Origin: Beroe ovata
Taxonomy: Eukaryota; Ctenophora; Nuda; Beroida; Beroidae
DNA: 53,736 nt
Direction: 5' to 3'
NCBI GenBank assembly: GCA_946803715.1
Contig: CAMPET010000012.1
Coordinates: 324,363-378,098, forward strand
Below the pieces are notes generated by a model. It worked only from the letters and a program-made list of their open reading frames with translations, searched no databases and was not told the DNA's origin. Position 1 is the stretch's first letter, and each line of letters opens with the position of its first letter. Positions 9,983 through 23,790 of this stretch are shown piece after piece. Both the position numbers and the translations under genes were made by a program.

Positions 9983-12846
9983 ATACAATCAAATTTGAGA
10001 TGTATGATTATGATTCATGACAGATGAATCTTACATTAGAGTCTTATATAAAAGAGTCTTATATTAAAGAATCTTATAATAGAGATTAAATATTTGAAGT
10101 ACTTTCAATAGGTAACTGTGACTTATCAATATCTTGAGTGATAACAAAGTGAATGGTGGTGTGAGATATTACCGCTGCTTTCTGGTAGGTACAAAAGGTG
10201 GTGCTGCAAATTTTCTCACCTTGAAATCGAACCAATCCCCCATATCAGTTGCTGGACTGACCGAATCTTGATATTGAAATTGATGTATCCACAGCTACAT
10301 TTTATGGATAAACACATAGTGGTACAACTCCTGGCACCCAGACTCTACAATTAAGACTACAGAATGAAATCTGCACAAAGTCTTATACTTGATATTTGAG
10401 TTATTCTGCCTGCAAGAATTATAAACAATCCAGCAAACAAACTACTGTAAAGAGTAGAACTTGGTTCTATAATTTACACACATGGAAAAGAAGGAAATAA
10501 ATAAAATGCTTATAGTTGATTTTTGCTTGGAATTCGAATTATTCTACAGTACCCATAACTTGTATATGGTGATTATATAGCTGTTCCTGAGCCAATGATG
10601 AAGGAGACCTGGATGAGCAGAGACAGTCACAGGTAAACAGTAAAGCTACATCATATCTGACCAATCAAAGAGCTAAATCATAAATCGTGCAAAATTATAG
10701 AAGTGAATCTTTGACGGAATAATGAATGGCCATGGCAGCTATCACAGTATCACATTTCAATGAATTCCGTTATCTTTCTGTGACTTGTAGCGATGCGTCG
10801 CGCGCAGTCAAAAGCTCATCTATTGATGCAATTATCAATTTGAAGTTAGCTGTCATTTAAGCTCACAATCAATGAGAAACTGGTGTGGCGGGTTGCGCGG
10901 CGCGTGTGCACAGGTTTTTGTCGCCGTGCGCGCGTGCCGTCGGCGCCGCGCAATTTTAACAATTTTGGCATGTTGCCAAATGTTATCTGTACTTATTTTG
11001 GCGCGGGTTATTACAGAATACAGATACCTATCTGGAGAAATAGTTTCATGAGATGCAACTTACTCATGAAAAAATATATTGCACACAAATAAAATATTGT
11101 ACTGTGTATAATTACTGTGACAATGCCATATCTTGCAATTCATCAGTCTCTCATATGTATTGTACTGCGAGTTCAATTCGACAATTCATATCACACAAAA
11201 CTTGCACACGCTTCAGTCTAGCTTCTCCAGTCTTGATCAGGGTCTCTCCTGGACCAGTGATGATCCCATGATGATCTGTATCACCATCTTTAGTACTTCT
11301 TAATAATATTGACCTTATGACATAACTGACATGAGTGAGAGAGGAGTTGGGTAATATCTTACTCACAGAATTCAGACAACCTGGTGTCATAGAATAATGA
11401 ATATGATATAGGTGATTATCTTTCAGAATCGAATAAAATGCTATGAAATAAAAAGACAAACCCCCTCAATTTTCGATTCTGACCCCCAATATTGTTTTTC
11501 TGATTCCTTATTCAAGATATTTTCTTTCTGCTAGCACTAGGTGGATGCAATCTCATTTCATTTCTAAGTCACTCATAATATCTCTCTTATTATTCTTAAG
11601 TTGTCATAAGCAAACAGCGCTATTATAAAGCTGTTTCTTTTGACATAGGTAATTATGATAGAAGTGGACCCAGAACTGATTGTTGAGGAACACAAAAAAG
11701 CACTGGCCACTTCGAGAATGTTAATCTAACAGCTTAAACTACTGAACTACTTACTTGTTGTTTTGTTGGTAGGTTTCATGACATGTAAGCATCAAATTCC
11801 TATGAACAACCCTCTTCTGTGACTTTCTTTATACTGTTTTGACTCTTACAACCAGTTCACGATCTCATAGGCATAATCTACCCCAAATAATATAACAGGA
11901 CAGTGAAAACCTATATATTTTACATCCCTAGTAAATTTGCAGTAACTTAAATCGTGTGACTTACATATTTTGAATTATGGTTACCCTGCCGAGTGCAGTA
12001 GGTGTGTACTGTGTAAGTAAAGGGTAATTGGTCAAGGTGCAGTGACTCTCAACACCTCTCTTTTCTCTCCCGAGGCACTCAACACTTCTCTAACCTCTCC
12101 TGGTTCTCCTGATCAATTTATCTTTGTCCTGTCTTTCATCGAAATCGAGGTTATGCTTGTACAAGAAAATATCGACGACACAACTGGGACAAAACAAGTC
12201 AATTTATGGCTAGTGATCATCCAGTCGTACGAGGTTACTGTTTTCAGGTGGAAAAGTAAAAAGTTTAGTGAACCTTTCCTTATTAATACTTTATGGAATT
12301 GGAATTACCAATGCCACCATAGATTTTCTCTTCCACATAATTCCTGATTTGAGCAATTGATTCAATGTGATTGTGTATCCTTCCTTCTTATTTCCAGCAG
12401 AATGACAAATGTTCTTTTTATTTTCAATATTTTAAGCCATAGTTTTGATTAAGTGATTCAAATAAGGTGCCTAATCTTGTGATCTTGCGAGAATTTGGTG
12501 ACCATTTCGTATACTGGCAGAAGGATTTTTTCGGTTTCACTTCGCCATGGATCTGTTTTGTTTCAAGATGTGCCATCTACTGCTCCGATTCTTTTTATTT
12601 CAGTAAGTAAGGGAGTTCAATCCCAATATCCATATTGATTGAGTCGTAATCGACTTGATCCATATAAGTAAGAAAGTAGGAACATTCCAACAGCTGAGAA
12701 GCCTTTTCGCTTTCCACACACTAAATTTTTTTGGTGGCGATCTATGCATACTCCAAATCCTCTCCTATCAGAGCTGTTGTTTTTGTTATAACCTATTGAC
12801 TCTTTGTTGGTCCTTTCTGATGAATCCTGAGGACAAAGTGTAACTT

Positions 12847-13385
12847 CTAACTTCTCAAGAGTACTTGATCCTCGATTTGGTCAAGGAGACCATAGACATC
12901 TTTCTTGAAAACCTTCACTGACTTCTCTGTTGTGATCTTTTTTCGATAGGTATTGCCTATCAGACAGCAAGGAGAAAAGAGCAATGAGCTGTGGTCGACG
13001 TCACTTGATGTATCTGATGTGTAAATGAGCTGAATCGTAGCGAGCTTTAGTTCCTTTCTCTTACTAACAGGAACAACTGGTGCGGTTTGGACTGTGTTGC
13101 AGCACCGAGAATAGACCCTACATAAGCCCCACATAAGCCGAGAATAAATCCTACAGATACCAATCTGTACCAAATTGCTATCAAAAGCATGTCATCATAC
13201 TGGGTAAAAGAACTCTCAAGTTTTCGTCCCATTACCGTGGACACTGGACAGCATGAAATGTGTAAAGGAGTAAGGTGGTAGAAAAACTTTACTCTGGAAG
13301 AAGAGCTATTATATGATATGATATCTGGGATTCTGAACTGACCAGAAGATTGCGGGGAAGAGAAGAAAAGGTCAGGAGATGTCAC
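12847..13385 (-). pseudogene. Uncertain locus: two overlapping frames, possible small membrane protein
   Basis: Two frames on the - strand overlap. The upstream one (13,385-13,047) contains a Gly-rich hydrophobic stretch (GFILGLCGAYVGSILGA) that could be a transmembrane helix. The downstream one (to 12,847) ends in a charged amphipathic tail (VFKKDVYGLLDQIEDQ) with coding-like composition. They are offset, so joining them needs either a very short intron or a frameshift. A 5' acceptor-like TTCTTCCAG lies near 13,295. No family is recognised. It may be chance. Confidence 0.2.
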
Positions 13386-13754
13386 AAGAGAGTTTTAAAG
13401 AAGGAGAATGTAGTGCTCAGAATTTCGTAAAAAAACAGTTTAGCGCAAAGCCCAACTTCTGCAATTTACGATTAGTAAGTCAGTACCTACCTATTACCTA
13501 AGTGAGATGGTAAAGGGTAAAAACTGGTTGAGGTGTGCTAAGACATTACAACTATAATTAAAGGTACGAAGTCAATCCATATACCGAGGTACATCAGGAA
13601 ATATCGACCCAAACACACTTGATTCATAAACATTTTCTCATTTGCACATATTTTGAAAGTCAAGAAACCAAAACTTGGCATTAAAATGTTGAATGTTCAT
13701 AGGTAATTCGGCTGTAGTAGGCACCTGCCACCTAGCCTCAAAGTATGGAATCAA

Positions 13755-14135
13755 TCACTGATAGAGGCAGAGAATATGAAGATCGCTGCCCTTAACTTCT
13801 TCCGCACAACCTACAGTCTTTCCACTCAATTTCTGTAGGATTCTACTCTTCTGATTACAGTAGGCCCATGCAGCATGTCGAGCGGTGTAATTACGGATCT
13901 TTAATTTCAACTGAAAAACTGGAGGTCCCGAGCTCCGTTTCGTGAAAACAACCTTGACCCTTTCCTGAGCAGAGTCATGTAGTTTTGACGACCGTGTGAT
14001 CTTGTATGCCGAATTGTGACATCTATACAATCCGTCTTCAACGTATGAGTCACGTTTCGCTAAGTCAATTGCAGTGTCTTGAAACTGGTGGGTAGCTGCA
14101 ATCAGCATTACCGATACTACAATCGTCCATTGCAT
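13755..14135 (-). CDS. Putative secreted four-cysteine protein, single exon
   Basis: An uninterrupted 126-codon frame with its own ATG and stop. Residues 1-19 form a signal peptide: short polar start, hydrophobic core (IVVSVMLIAA), then small and polar residues. The mature part has exactly four Cys (39, 93, 110, 123), which could form two disulfides, and one N-glycosylation sequon (NYT, residue 82). It contains alternating beta-like stretches (VKVVFTK, FQLKLKIRNY) and ends shortly after the last Cys. A TATA-like TTTATATT lies about 30 nt upstream of the ATG on this strand. No introns are needed, unusual beside the multi-exon genes of this window. No known family is recognised. The composition, a small cystatin-like or growth-factor-like beta fold, is only suggestive. 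It lies in a gene-poor region, so neighbours give no clue. Confidence 0.5.
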   Translation of the reverse strand: MQWTIVVSVMLIAATHQFQDTAIDLAKRDSYVEDGLYRCHNSAYKITRSSKLHDSAQERVKVVFTKRSSGPPVFQLKLKIRNYTARHAAWAYCNQKSRILQKLSGKTVGCAEEVKGSDLHILCLYQ

Positions 14136-17100
14136 CCCTAAATCCTTGTTGATAGGTAATATAAAGTTAAAATTAACTGAGAAGGGTAGTCAGGTATTTT
14201 AGAAATTCTTATCACCCGAGTTTTTCCAAGGGAGAAATATATGGAAATGATGATGAAAATGCTAACAATGGTTTCATGGTGTACTAACCATCAGGTATAT
14301 CCATGGAACCAGGTAAAGTTCAAATAATCTAAGTACCTCGTGCCCGGTGCCTTAATCGTCTTTCTTGATAAATTTTGATCAGAAAGTCTAGTCTAATAAG
14401 AAGTTTCTTTGATGCAAGCAAGGCAGCGAAGGAATACCCTTATGAAATCACGCTGGAGGGAAAATGTTAACCTATTATATGCTCAGAGCTCAATATGAAA
14501 TCAAACATCTGGTGAACGGAAGAATCATCAGAAGATGTGTTACTTTTCGCACAATAGGAGTGAACTCGTGCTTCTGAAACTGCGACACAGAAGACAGAAG
14601 TGCAGCTGGTGTGACACCGCTACAGCTCGAAACACATTATTACCTATAGACTGTTCTACCCATATATTGTGTCTGAAAGATGCGAAAGTGGAAAGTATTT
14701 TTTTCCAGGAAAAGGGAGATACTTATCGGAGCATCCAGCCAAAATTTTTCATGAATTAGCTCACAATAATTGTTCAATTTCATACTGCACTTCTTCTTCT
14801 TCCCACGACCTCTTACACCGATGTTTGTGTGTGACTTCATAACTAGGTAGGTATCTCAGGATCATAGGTAGATAGCGTGTTATTTTTTAACGCAGTCCAG
14901 AAACCCCTCAGTTTGCCCTTCAATTATTCATAGCAGAGGCACTATGATTATTATTGCTTCATCCTACATTCTATAGATAATACATTTTATTCAAACATTA
15001 ACGGATGGCAGTTATGAAAATTCAAAAAATACTGCCGAATCAACTTTTGAATTTGCTCACTTTCGAGAGATCAATAACGTGGTCGATGATTTACTCCAAA
15101 CCACGCTGGCTGGAGTTCAGAATGATATTGATGTCTGTTGTTTAGCAGAAGCTAGGCACACATTGATTGATAACTATGCTATATCCAGGGAGAACTCGGT
15201 TTTTTGCAGTAGCCTGTTAGTTATGTCTGTGATCAGGGTACACTTGGGGCAACTTCAGGCTGATACGGTATAAATGATTAGGTATATTGAATCTTCATTC
15301 AGTTCGTATACCTACCTATGTAGGATGCTGGTCCCACTTAGGTACATCTATTATCTTGTATACTGTACCTATGATCTAGTGATGATAATGAATCATGATA
15401 AATTGATACTACTATTCGATGAACTGTGCCAGGACATGGTCACAAAATATTCGAACCTAAGATTTTCCACTTTCGAACTGCAAGTCGACATTAACTGTCC
15501 GCTTGGTCGGCTGGAAGTTATACAATTGCACTGTTGCTATTTCCTCACTGATAACATCTTATTGAACTATCGTAGCTTTCTTAGCCTTGCCTTTCCCCTT
15601 GTTTCTCAATGATAAATTTATCAATTCCTTATCTCTGTCGTTTGACTTCTTTCAAAGTCAAATTATTGATCGTAATATAATGATTAACATTAAACAAAGA
15701 TTCAAATCACTGTATTATTACTGCATGATATTTTCATCTTCTCATTATACCAATTACCAATTATTACCAATTACCAATGTGAATAATGTAATACCTAGTT
15801 TATACTTTCTTTCGTTTTTCCTCTATAAATAATAAGAATGTGAGACTATATTAATGTATTGTAGGCACCTAAATTCTGGTGGGTTTTTTATGATATTGTA
15901 TCATAAAAAAACTCGAGTTGGAAAACTAGTTCTTGTCATTATTGCTTCCATATGTTATTGTAAAAGTTTAATAAAGACAATAGATCATTATAATTACTTC
16001 AAAGGAGTTCTATTAAGAACCCCAGCCTTATATCTCTTGAATTTTTAGCTGTACTTGGAAAAACCTGTCATTTCTCCTGCATTCTCCTTGTGTGTATCGA
16101 GGTAATGTATTGACTTTGCATCCATCCCTCCGGTTTAATAAGGTCATTATTTTAATATTTAATGATCCTCAATCTGTTGCTCGGCATTATATGGAGTCGA
16201 GATATAGGTCGACTCCCTTCAATTCTACTGTAGAGGCGAAATACTGTGGACTCTGACGAAACGCCTAGATAGTAGATACGTATTCTTATATTCTTACATT
16301 CACGCGGACAAATTATCTGTTGGACTTTTGAAAACTTTCTCCACGGTTTCCTTCCAATGATGGTCCCCAATAGTACTCGATCATCGTTAGGGACTGTGAT
16401 ACATTTTATTGACTGACTGCCCCACTGCTAGAAGTGCCTGTGTTCAGCTTTGAACAACCTGGCAAGAACCCGGGACTGACCCAATTTTTCTGGAGGAGTT
16501 GAGTGTGACCATACTCACATCCTTTACTTCCATTGTGCATTATGAAGCATTTTCACAAGCCTGTTAGACGTTATAGGAAGCGTTAGTAATCCAATAGTAA
16601 TTAATAAGAGCCTATAATCAATAATATATATCGAATCAATTGTACTGTGCTTAAAAATAATTTTTACCCACATGGTCCCGGCGGCACCTTTGCTCTCGAG
16701 TTAACTATTAAATCTTTGTTTTAGCTCAAATTAGAATGAATTAATTGTATGAAAAGTGTAAAATTTATTCATCATCCTGTATGTATGGTCTCCAGGCAAC
16801 AACCATGAGTTGATTTCATGGTCTGCAGTAGAGGCCCATGATAGGCCAAGCTATCGCTTAATCCAATAAGCGCTCTAAAGTCCTTTGAGCATCACACTGT
16901 AAGTATAGCCCATATTTTCCTTTCAGACGAAAATAACAATCGACGATGGCACAATTTTGACAGAGTTTGTCTTGTTGGAATCACCTTATTTCATGGCATT
17001 GTTGGTGTTCGTAATAGTAGGTATCCAGTGTTGAGTTTCATAACTGTTGAAGAACAGCTGACCGCAGTAAGTAGTATTTTCTGTCCTCTAGTAGCATTTT

Positions 17101-17345
17101 CTGTCCTCTTTGCTCCTTTGTCTGCTTGTTGTCTCTCTCTCCCGTACTCTGCTTATGTTGGGCACGCAAAACATTTCACCACATTTGTGTTCAGTCTCTG
17201 CCCAGTCTCTACCAGTGCCTCTCAAATTTAGTTAAGTAACATCTTGGTTATACCTAGTTGATCCTATGAATTTGTCAAAACTTTCATCGTCCTTTATTTT
17301 GAATCCAGAAGATTTTCGTCGTGTTGTGTGAAATCGTCTTGTAAT

Positions 17346-17422
17346 CTCTCTCTCTCTCTCTTGAATGATGTGTTCCTGTCCGTCAGCATCTTCACTTGTG
17401 GCGCTCTCTCTCTCTCTCTCTC
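17346..17422. repeat. Two (CT)n microsatellite tracts
   Basis: CT runs at 17,346-17,361 and 17,403-17,422, separated by about 40 bases of unique sequence. Confidence 0.9.
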
Positions 17423-18579
17423 ACTCTTTACTCTTTAGATTATCAAAATTTTTGTTACTGGTTATGTTTTAGACTACGGTTCACTTGTTTAGTACTTTGG
17501 TAGGAAACCAGAATATTGAATAACTTCGACCTAGTTCGGTATTACGTGGGTATACCAGATACCTAAATAATAATTAGATAATACCTACATTATTGTGACA
17601 CAAAATATTAAATTTTATCCTTGTCATGCTAGACATTCATCTGATGAATTTACTCGATCTTTTTCTTTAGAGAAATTAGCACTACAGTGTAGTTCGAAGT
17701 ACCTATAACTGTATAACTTCATATTTTATGATAAAAGCGTATTTTTCATCTTTCACCAGTAAATGATAACTTTTCCTAGAGGCCAAAGTGTTGAAGAGGA
17801 TGGCGAATTAGTTCCACAATACTCAGTACAACACTTTGAGTATGGCAGTACTGTTCAAATGGCCCACGCCCATCTTAGAACCCAGAACCACCGTTTTCTT
17901 ACCCTTCAGCGTTACGCTGAGCTTCTCTTGATGTACGATTGTATCTCAACTCTTAGAACGTCTGAGTCACGTTCCTGCTTTTTATCTTGCGATGCTGCAC
18001 TATCGCCAATTTATACACATTTCCATACATTCTTCACTGTATGGCATATTTTTAGGATTGCTATAGAGAATTGCACGTTTTAATGACGCTGTAGGTAAAT
18101 ACTCTGGAAATGAAAACACCCTTGATATTCTATACAAACATTCGAAAAGTTAAATACAAATCGTTAATTAAAAGATTAAATGACTGAAATTCCTTTTGAG
18201 TTCACTTGAGTACCTATTGTATGTTTGTATCTTATCTAGAGAAACAGCAAGTAGCTGGTCCAATGTTTTCTGAGAAACGGTTATCAGACACAAACATGTC
18301 AAGGCCCATGGAGGGAAGGAATTGAACTGTATGTCGCTGATCTTGCTAAGCTTTGTTCACTTCTAATGTTACAAAGTCAAGGTCTTGGGCCAGATGGTTA
18401 AAAATCTGAAAGCATCAATATAATGATCAAATAGGTACCTAACCAGTATCCTCACTACTTCCAGTTTTATGACATGCCTCGAACTGTTAGTAATAATATG
18501 TTTTGTTGAGGAACAGAAGTCAGCATATCAATGGTAGGTTCAGTATGTAGTTTTATCATAGTTGGTATCATGCATTTAA

Positions 18580-18745
18580 AACGCATGATACTGATAGGTA
18601 CTCTAATAATATCACTGTACATATCACTGTACCTATTACAGCTATCATAGTATTATTATAGCTGTCATACAGCTATCATACTATGACAGTGCATCACAGT
18701 GCATATGATAGCTGTGCATTTGATAGTGACAGTGATGCACTAACC
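18580..18745. repeat. Interlaced inverted repeats, TATCACTGT/ACAGCTATCAT units
   Basis: Repeated short blocks such as ATATCACTGTAC, ACAGCTATCATA and ACAGTGATGCAC occur in both orientations, so the segment can fold in several ways. It has no open frame. Confidence 0.65.
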
Positions 18746-19021
18746 TGTTTCCTCATAGTAGTTTACTCCCCCTTTGCTTGGTGAACTGCTTGGAATGAAA
18801 AGTGTTGGTTGATCTTGATAATATAGAAGTATAGAGGTATTGAGATGGGTATCAAGCAAATTATTCAGGCATTATCGATGTTTTCAAACCTCCTGTTGCA
18901 AGGCTGACTTGTGTCATATCTGGGAACTTGTCGGACCCTGAAGTGCATTTTTCCATGTGAAGTTACATTTTGCCTATCGATAAGTCATCGTAAAAAAGGC
19001 TTGAGAAGATCAAAATTAAAA

Positions 19022-22000
19022 TCACCATCCGTTTTGAGTCATATCTTCATTTTCATCATCAGGGTGGAGTCGGCTGTACTTGATGAAATATCGTGCGAGA
19101 CACCGTGATACACACATGTAGAACAGGAGGGAGATACCGATCAGGGAGAGTCCACAGTACATCAATGTCTGAACAACATATCGTTCAGGTAAAAGTTTTT
19201 AATGTTTATAATTGCCTTGAGCTATGACCAGCAGCTTTAAAGGATCCGGATTGACCACATAATTTTCCTATTGCTGATGTAGCACTCACAAAGTTGATGA
19301 AGAATCCATCACAAGCAAATATCATGGCATTTGAGAATGATGATGAAACAGGCTGGCATGTCAGTACAGTCGTTTGAAATTGACTGTTGAGGTAGCTGAT
19401 GAATGTTGTTATTTCATTTTCTACTGCAGTTCGGGTTGTTGATAGAGCCTGAAATTGAGATTGACCAGTTTTGACGATTGAAATGTAAGAAGGTAAGAGC
19501 AGAGTATCAGTCACTGATTGTCAGTTATAAGTTTACCAGCGACCGGTTGACCCCTGAAGGCTTAGTTGGTATCTGTGTTGCCGTTATTACCGAAATTATG
19601 CAGCATTCAATACAGGATGATTGGAAACTACCTACCGCCTTTAGGTTATTCTTTGTAGTTTCATCAGTTATTTGATCCAGCTCGGCGTCAATGTCGTCAA
19701 AGGCTGTTGTCATACCCTAACAGAGCAATGAGTATTTGGGACTGGGTAATGAGTATGGGGGACTAGAAATTTCAGCGGAGCAATAGCGAATATTATGGTG
19801 AGTATACTGCAACGCCTACTAAGCATCCGGTATGAACAGGCGGTTATTTTGCAAAGACGAGTTATGAGAGAGTTACCTCTGTCATTTCTGTCTGTATGCT
19901 TTTGAGGTTGAAGCCCATGAAATCTGTATCCATCTGTATTCCAAGTATTGAAAACAGTGTCTTGTCTTCACTGCACCCCTTCATGAAAGTGGCTAGGTCG
20001 GGTATCTCTTCTAGACCCAGTTGAGAAGCCATTGATTCATCCAAGTTGAGTTGTACACCAAACTTTCCCGTGATTTCATCAAGCTGAGATGTAAAGCATG
20101 AAGAGTTACACGNAGTTACACTACGTACGCATACACAGTTAGCATTCCTTTTTTGGTTCGATTTTATAATGTGAAGAGTGATGTTACAGTAGAACTGTTC
20201 ATGGAGGATATTGTGATGTTGACTGCTACAACATTCCTTACCGAGCTGAGTAGTGTACCATCTGAGTACTCCTGGCAAATTCCCTCTTCAACAATTACCA
20301 GAGAGAGGAGGATAGTGGCGATGAGGGTAGATATGGCACAGAACAGCACGGAACAATAACTGGTACACATGAGTAGCCACCCACAGGGGTCAGTGTTTCG
20401 CTCAGTTGGCATTATACCGTTACGGGCCTGAGGGCAGGAAAAGCTATGTTAATTACTACCTGGTGATGAGAGTGAAAAATTTAGGGGTGAATGGCCTCAT
20501 GCGAAATACGTTATAAGAACAAGTTGACAATATTAACGGAAGTATTCGATACCTTGATATTTCCAATTACTGTAGCAGTAACACCAATTATGACCAAGAG
20601 AAGAACCAATGCAAACAGTAAGATAACCGCAATAAGTATCCCTGCCAGGAGATTTTTATTACAGGAGATGTATATTGCGGGAGATGTCTGTTATCTACCT
20701 ACTTTTCTAGGACTGATGAAGTAGTAAGGAGTATCTTACAAAAGGAGTACCTAGCATGTATAAACGTATAAAGGGGATATCGTCGTATGATTGTTTTATG
20801 AAATAAGTGTTAAATTTTACAGTAGTGGTCATCCAAGGGATGATATCCATGCAGCCAATTCGCATACAGTCAATTTGCACCCACCAAAAAGAACATATTT
20901 CATGAATGAATTGCTCTCGAATAGGTTTGATATGCTGCTAGGAACGTTAGTCGATTCTGCTGTTTTGAGCATCGCTTGTGACCTGGAATGATAACCTATT
21001 CAGTTACAAACCAAGCATAGATGAATGACCTGATTAGTAAAAAAACCTGGCTGTTCACACCCTGATCACATCATTATTTCCACTCATAATATGATGGTGA
21101 TTTTACATTGATTTCTCATACTCAAAGAAGACGAATGTTGCAGTTGCCGTGTCTTTGTAACCCTCCCAGTTGCCCGAAAATGATGCTTTGGTCTCAGAGA
21201 GTTTAGTTTGGATTGGGGCTAAGAGATCACTCCCAGCCTGTTCACTCACAACCATCTTTTCAATTGTGCTCACTCCAGCATCTTACAAACAAGGGTATCT
21301 TAGTATCATGCTGGAACTAATTGTTTTTGTAACAGGCTATTAGAATACCATTCGGTTTATCGATCTTGGAGGGGCTGAGAATGCAACTATGACCACCTAG
21401 TTCCATGGAAAACTCACAAGGGAGTACAAAAAAGATATCATCAAGTTCGAACCTTCAAACGTCTGGAAGAGAGCATCTACTTCAGTCTGCAAGTTGGTGA
21501 ATAGCGTCCCTAGTTGCTTGTCCAAAGCTGCAATTTGCTAGGAAGATCATTTTAAATTTCTCGGAATACCAATCACGGTAGAAGAAATACCCGAAATTTG
21601 AACTATTGATCCCAATTATATCGATCGTACTCGCAAGAACCGATAGTCCTTACACTGATTATATCGTCGATGTAGGTATTAAGTCCGGAAGACAGAGATT
21701 CGATAGCTGTAACCGCGTTGTCATCAAGTTTCGTCATGCCGTTTCCAGACAGTACAATAATGAGAAAACCAGCACTGAAAAGACAATTCCATTATCTGCA
21801 TGCCCTGATATGATTACTTTTTTCAATTTGAAGATGACATTGAAACTTATCATGACTTACAGTGTAGCAGCTAGAAGGATAACACTCGTAACCCCAAGAC
21901 ACGCCCTAGCACATGTCGTTCTCTCTGAATGCTGATACAGAATTCGCAACTTTGATTTGCAGTACTTACAGTAGGAACAAATTCAGCAAGACGTTAGCCC

Positions 22001-23020
22001 CGATTTAGGACATTTAGGGGAAGGATGTCGACAAAACCTAGCATTTCACACTATTTATCTTACAATCCATGTTGGTGTTGATGTAGGTATACGATAGTCC
22101 ATGTATACATGATTACACTCGCCCATGTTGTCAAAGAGCTACGCTGTTAAGTTCCTACCTTCTGGTATCTGTTGCCACAACACATACAGCAGGGATTAAC
22201 ACAGCAAGTTGCTAAGAAGAGAAGAATAGCCAGTACCAGGCCCACACCCATTGCTATCGTGTACAGCAGATAGGACTTCACAAATTCTACGTACTCCCCT
22301 TTCTGAAGTGTGTTGTCATGAGCCGCATAAGAGTCTAGTCAATAGTCAATGCCGTGTAAGTGCGACCTCGTTTCACCCCAGCATAATAACTGAAGCTTTA
22401 TAATCTGATTTTTGAGCTCTATGAATTATTTCCAAGAAATTCCCTGTTAAGGGGATTCAATTTATTAAACCGCTACCTGGGCATTAGTTATTCCATCGAG
22501 CCAATCTGAAAAGGGGGTGATTTCATTTCACCTCATGATATGATCATTTTGAAAAGCAACATCTGATGTCTGTTCACTTATTATGAGTTGCTAAAGACAT
22601 CTGATGTTATCAGTTGCTAAAGACATGACAAATGACGATGACTAACCACTCAGTTCCTTTTCATTGAGGAGAGTGTCAGTGTAGCTTCGTGCAATAGACT
22701 GTATCCCCTTTGCTGACGCTGAACTAAGCTCCAGTGCCGGTACATCTGATGTAATGAGATCACGGATCAAGATATTGTCTTTTCGGTATCATTTGAAAAA
22801 CCTATCCGTAAGTTCCAGGATTTGAAAAGTCCAAACGAAACCGGGTGCATTGATCCGTCCATATTGTTACTGAGATTATGGACGGGAGGGTGTTATACAA
22901 ATTATTATTACCTTGGATTTTGACCGTTATGTCAGTGTAATCTGACTCCTCGGCTACAATGCTCACAGCGAATAGCAGGCAGTATAGCAGTGTCACACCC
23001 ATGATGCGTTTTTCGATCAT
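19022..23020 (-). CDS. PROM: Prominin-like (CD133 family) five-pass membrane protein, 15 exons
   Basis: Exons: 23,020-22,912; 22,745-22,647; 22,505-22,477; 22,302-22,159; 21,922-21,861; 21,774-21,656; 21,527-21,453; 21,281-21,107; 20,982-20,885; 20,641-20,553; 20,427-20,242; 20,083-19,877; 19,716-19,636; 19,448-19,290; 19,168-19,022. All join in phase, giving 592 aa. A signal peptide (LLYCLLFAVSIVA) is followed by TM1 near residues 89-110 and the Cys cluster CCVNPCCMCC, the prominin hallmark on the first cytoplasmic loop. TM2 is near 136-158, TM3 304-330, TM4 350-372 followed by VEEGICQEY (human has VEKLICEPY), and TM5 545-565 with a short acidic tail. Prominins organise cholesterol-rich plasma-membrane protrusions. 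Human prominin-1 has 865 aa, so both extracellular loops are short here. Least certain junctions: the GTGTAA donor at 21,655 and the acceptor before 21,922. An N at 20,113 lies in an intron. Confidence 0.85.
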
Positions 23021-23659
23021 ATCCTATCGATCTGGTTGTGATCACAAGATCACATTGGAAGAATGGGAAATTATTAGCGCTCACAGGTTAGCTGTGAATA
23101 TGGCAACTTGAGAAATACTTTCTTGACAGTGAAATTGTGGAGGAACTGCGCCCCTTCCTTTTGCCCCTTCTTCATGGGACTGTTCAAATGATTAGTACAT
23201 GTTTGTGTGATATTATAGGAACTCGAACTCAATTTATGAAGTACTGAGGGAGGACCTTATGTCGACTACTTAAGATATGCAGAATGTAAGCATCCCTTAT
23301 TTGATAGAAAAAGAACGAACTCATATGCGCAATGCAAAAAGTTTGATTTGAACAATAATTAGATATGACGAGAGCAAAGTGAATGAAAAATTCAAATATT
23401 CAAAAACTTGACACTTAAGTTAACTTCCAAAGTCTGAAGCACAAAGTAGGCTCGATGTACGTTTTACTACAAAGGTGACGAATAAAACATCCTTCAAATC
23501 ATCCGTTATATCACACTGCAGTTACCATACAATCACATAAACAAATTGGAGTTTATAAACGGCATTTTAAAATGGACTAACGTTATATAACTGCTTATTA
23601 CAAGAATTGTGCGTTAACCGATATGATGCCACCTATAATCGAGCATGCCACATACTGCG

Positions 23660-23790
23660 CTGCATGCTGTGGGTTGCTGCTGTGTAGGGACTGGGTAGCT
23701 GTGTAAGTAGCTGTCTGCTTTGTTAGTGACTGTTTGCTATGTAAGTAGCTGTGTGTTGTGAAAGTTACTGTGTAAGTATGTATGTAAGTT
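23660..23790. repeat. Low-complexity GTAAGTAGCTGTGT-type repeat
   Basis: Degenerate repeats of a 12-20 bp unit around TGTGTAAGTAGCTGT. The same unit reappears at about 24,990-25,095, where a 15-bp unit TTTGCTGTGTGCAGG is repeated three times. Confidence 0.75.

Larger units (their letters stand above)
8721..13754. other. Gene-poor stretch with microsatellite and hairpin
   Basis: No recognisable gene apart from a low-confidence locus near 12.8-13.4 kb, listed separately. It contains the CA microsatellite with a one-N join (9,451-9,548), a perfect-arm hairpin (9,907-9,982) and an isolated CG-rich patch at about 10,885-10,960 reminiscent of the CG-rich repeats at 25.6, 35.6 and 47.0 kb. A 102-codon frame on the - strand at 11,151-11,459 has no domain features. 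Confidence 0.5.
14136..19021. other. Gene-poor stretch
   Basis: AT-rich sequence with several short frames (for example at 15,079-15,612 and 17,762-18,083) that lack domains, splice-site support or persuasive composition. It contains two CT microsatellites and an AT-rich palindromic patch at about 18,580-18,740. The 3' untranslated region of the prominin-like gene should lie just below 19,022. Confidence 0.5.

Noticed and set aside
15079-15612. Consecutive + strand frames of 64 and 112 codons
   Set aside because: Separated by a stop, no recognisable motifs, and the surrounding sequence is AT-rich and low in complexity.
17762-18083. 107-codon + strand frame
   Set aside because: No signal peptide, domain, splice context or biased composition. 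Such a length is possible by chance in this much sequence.
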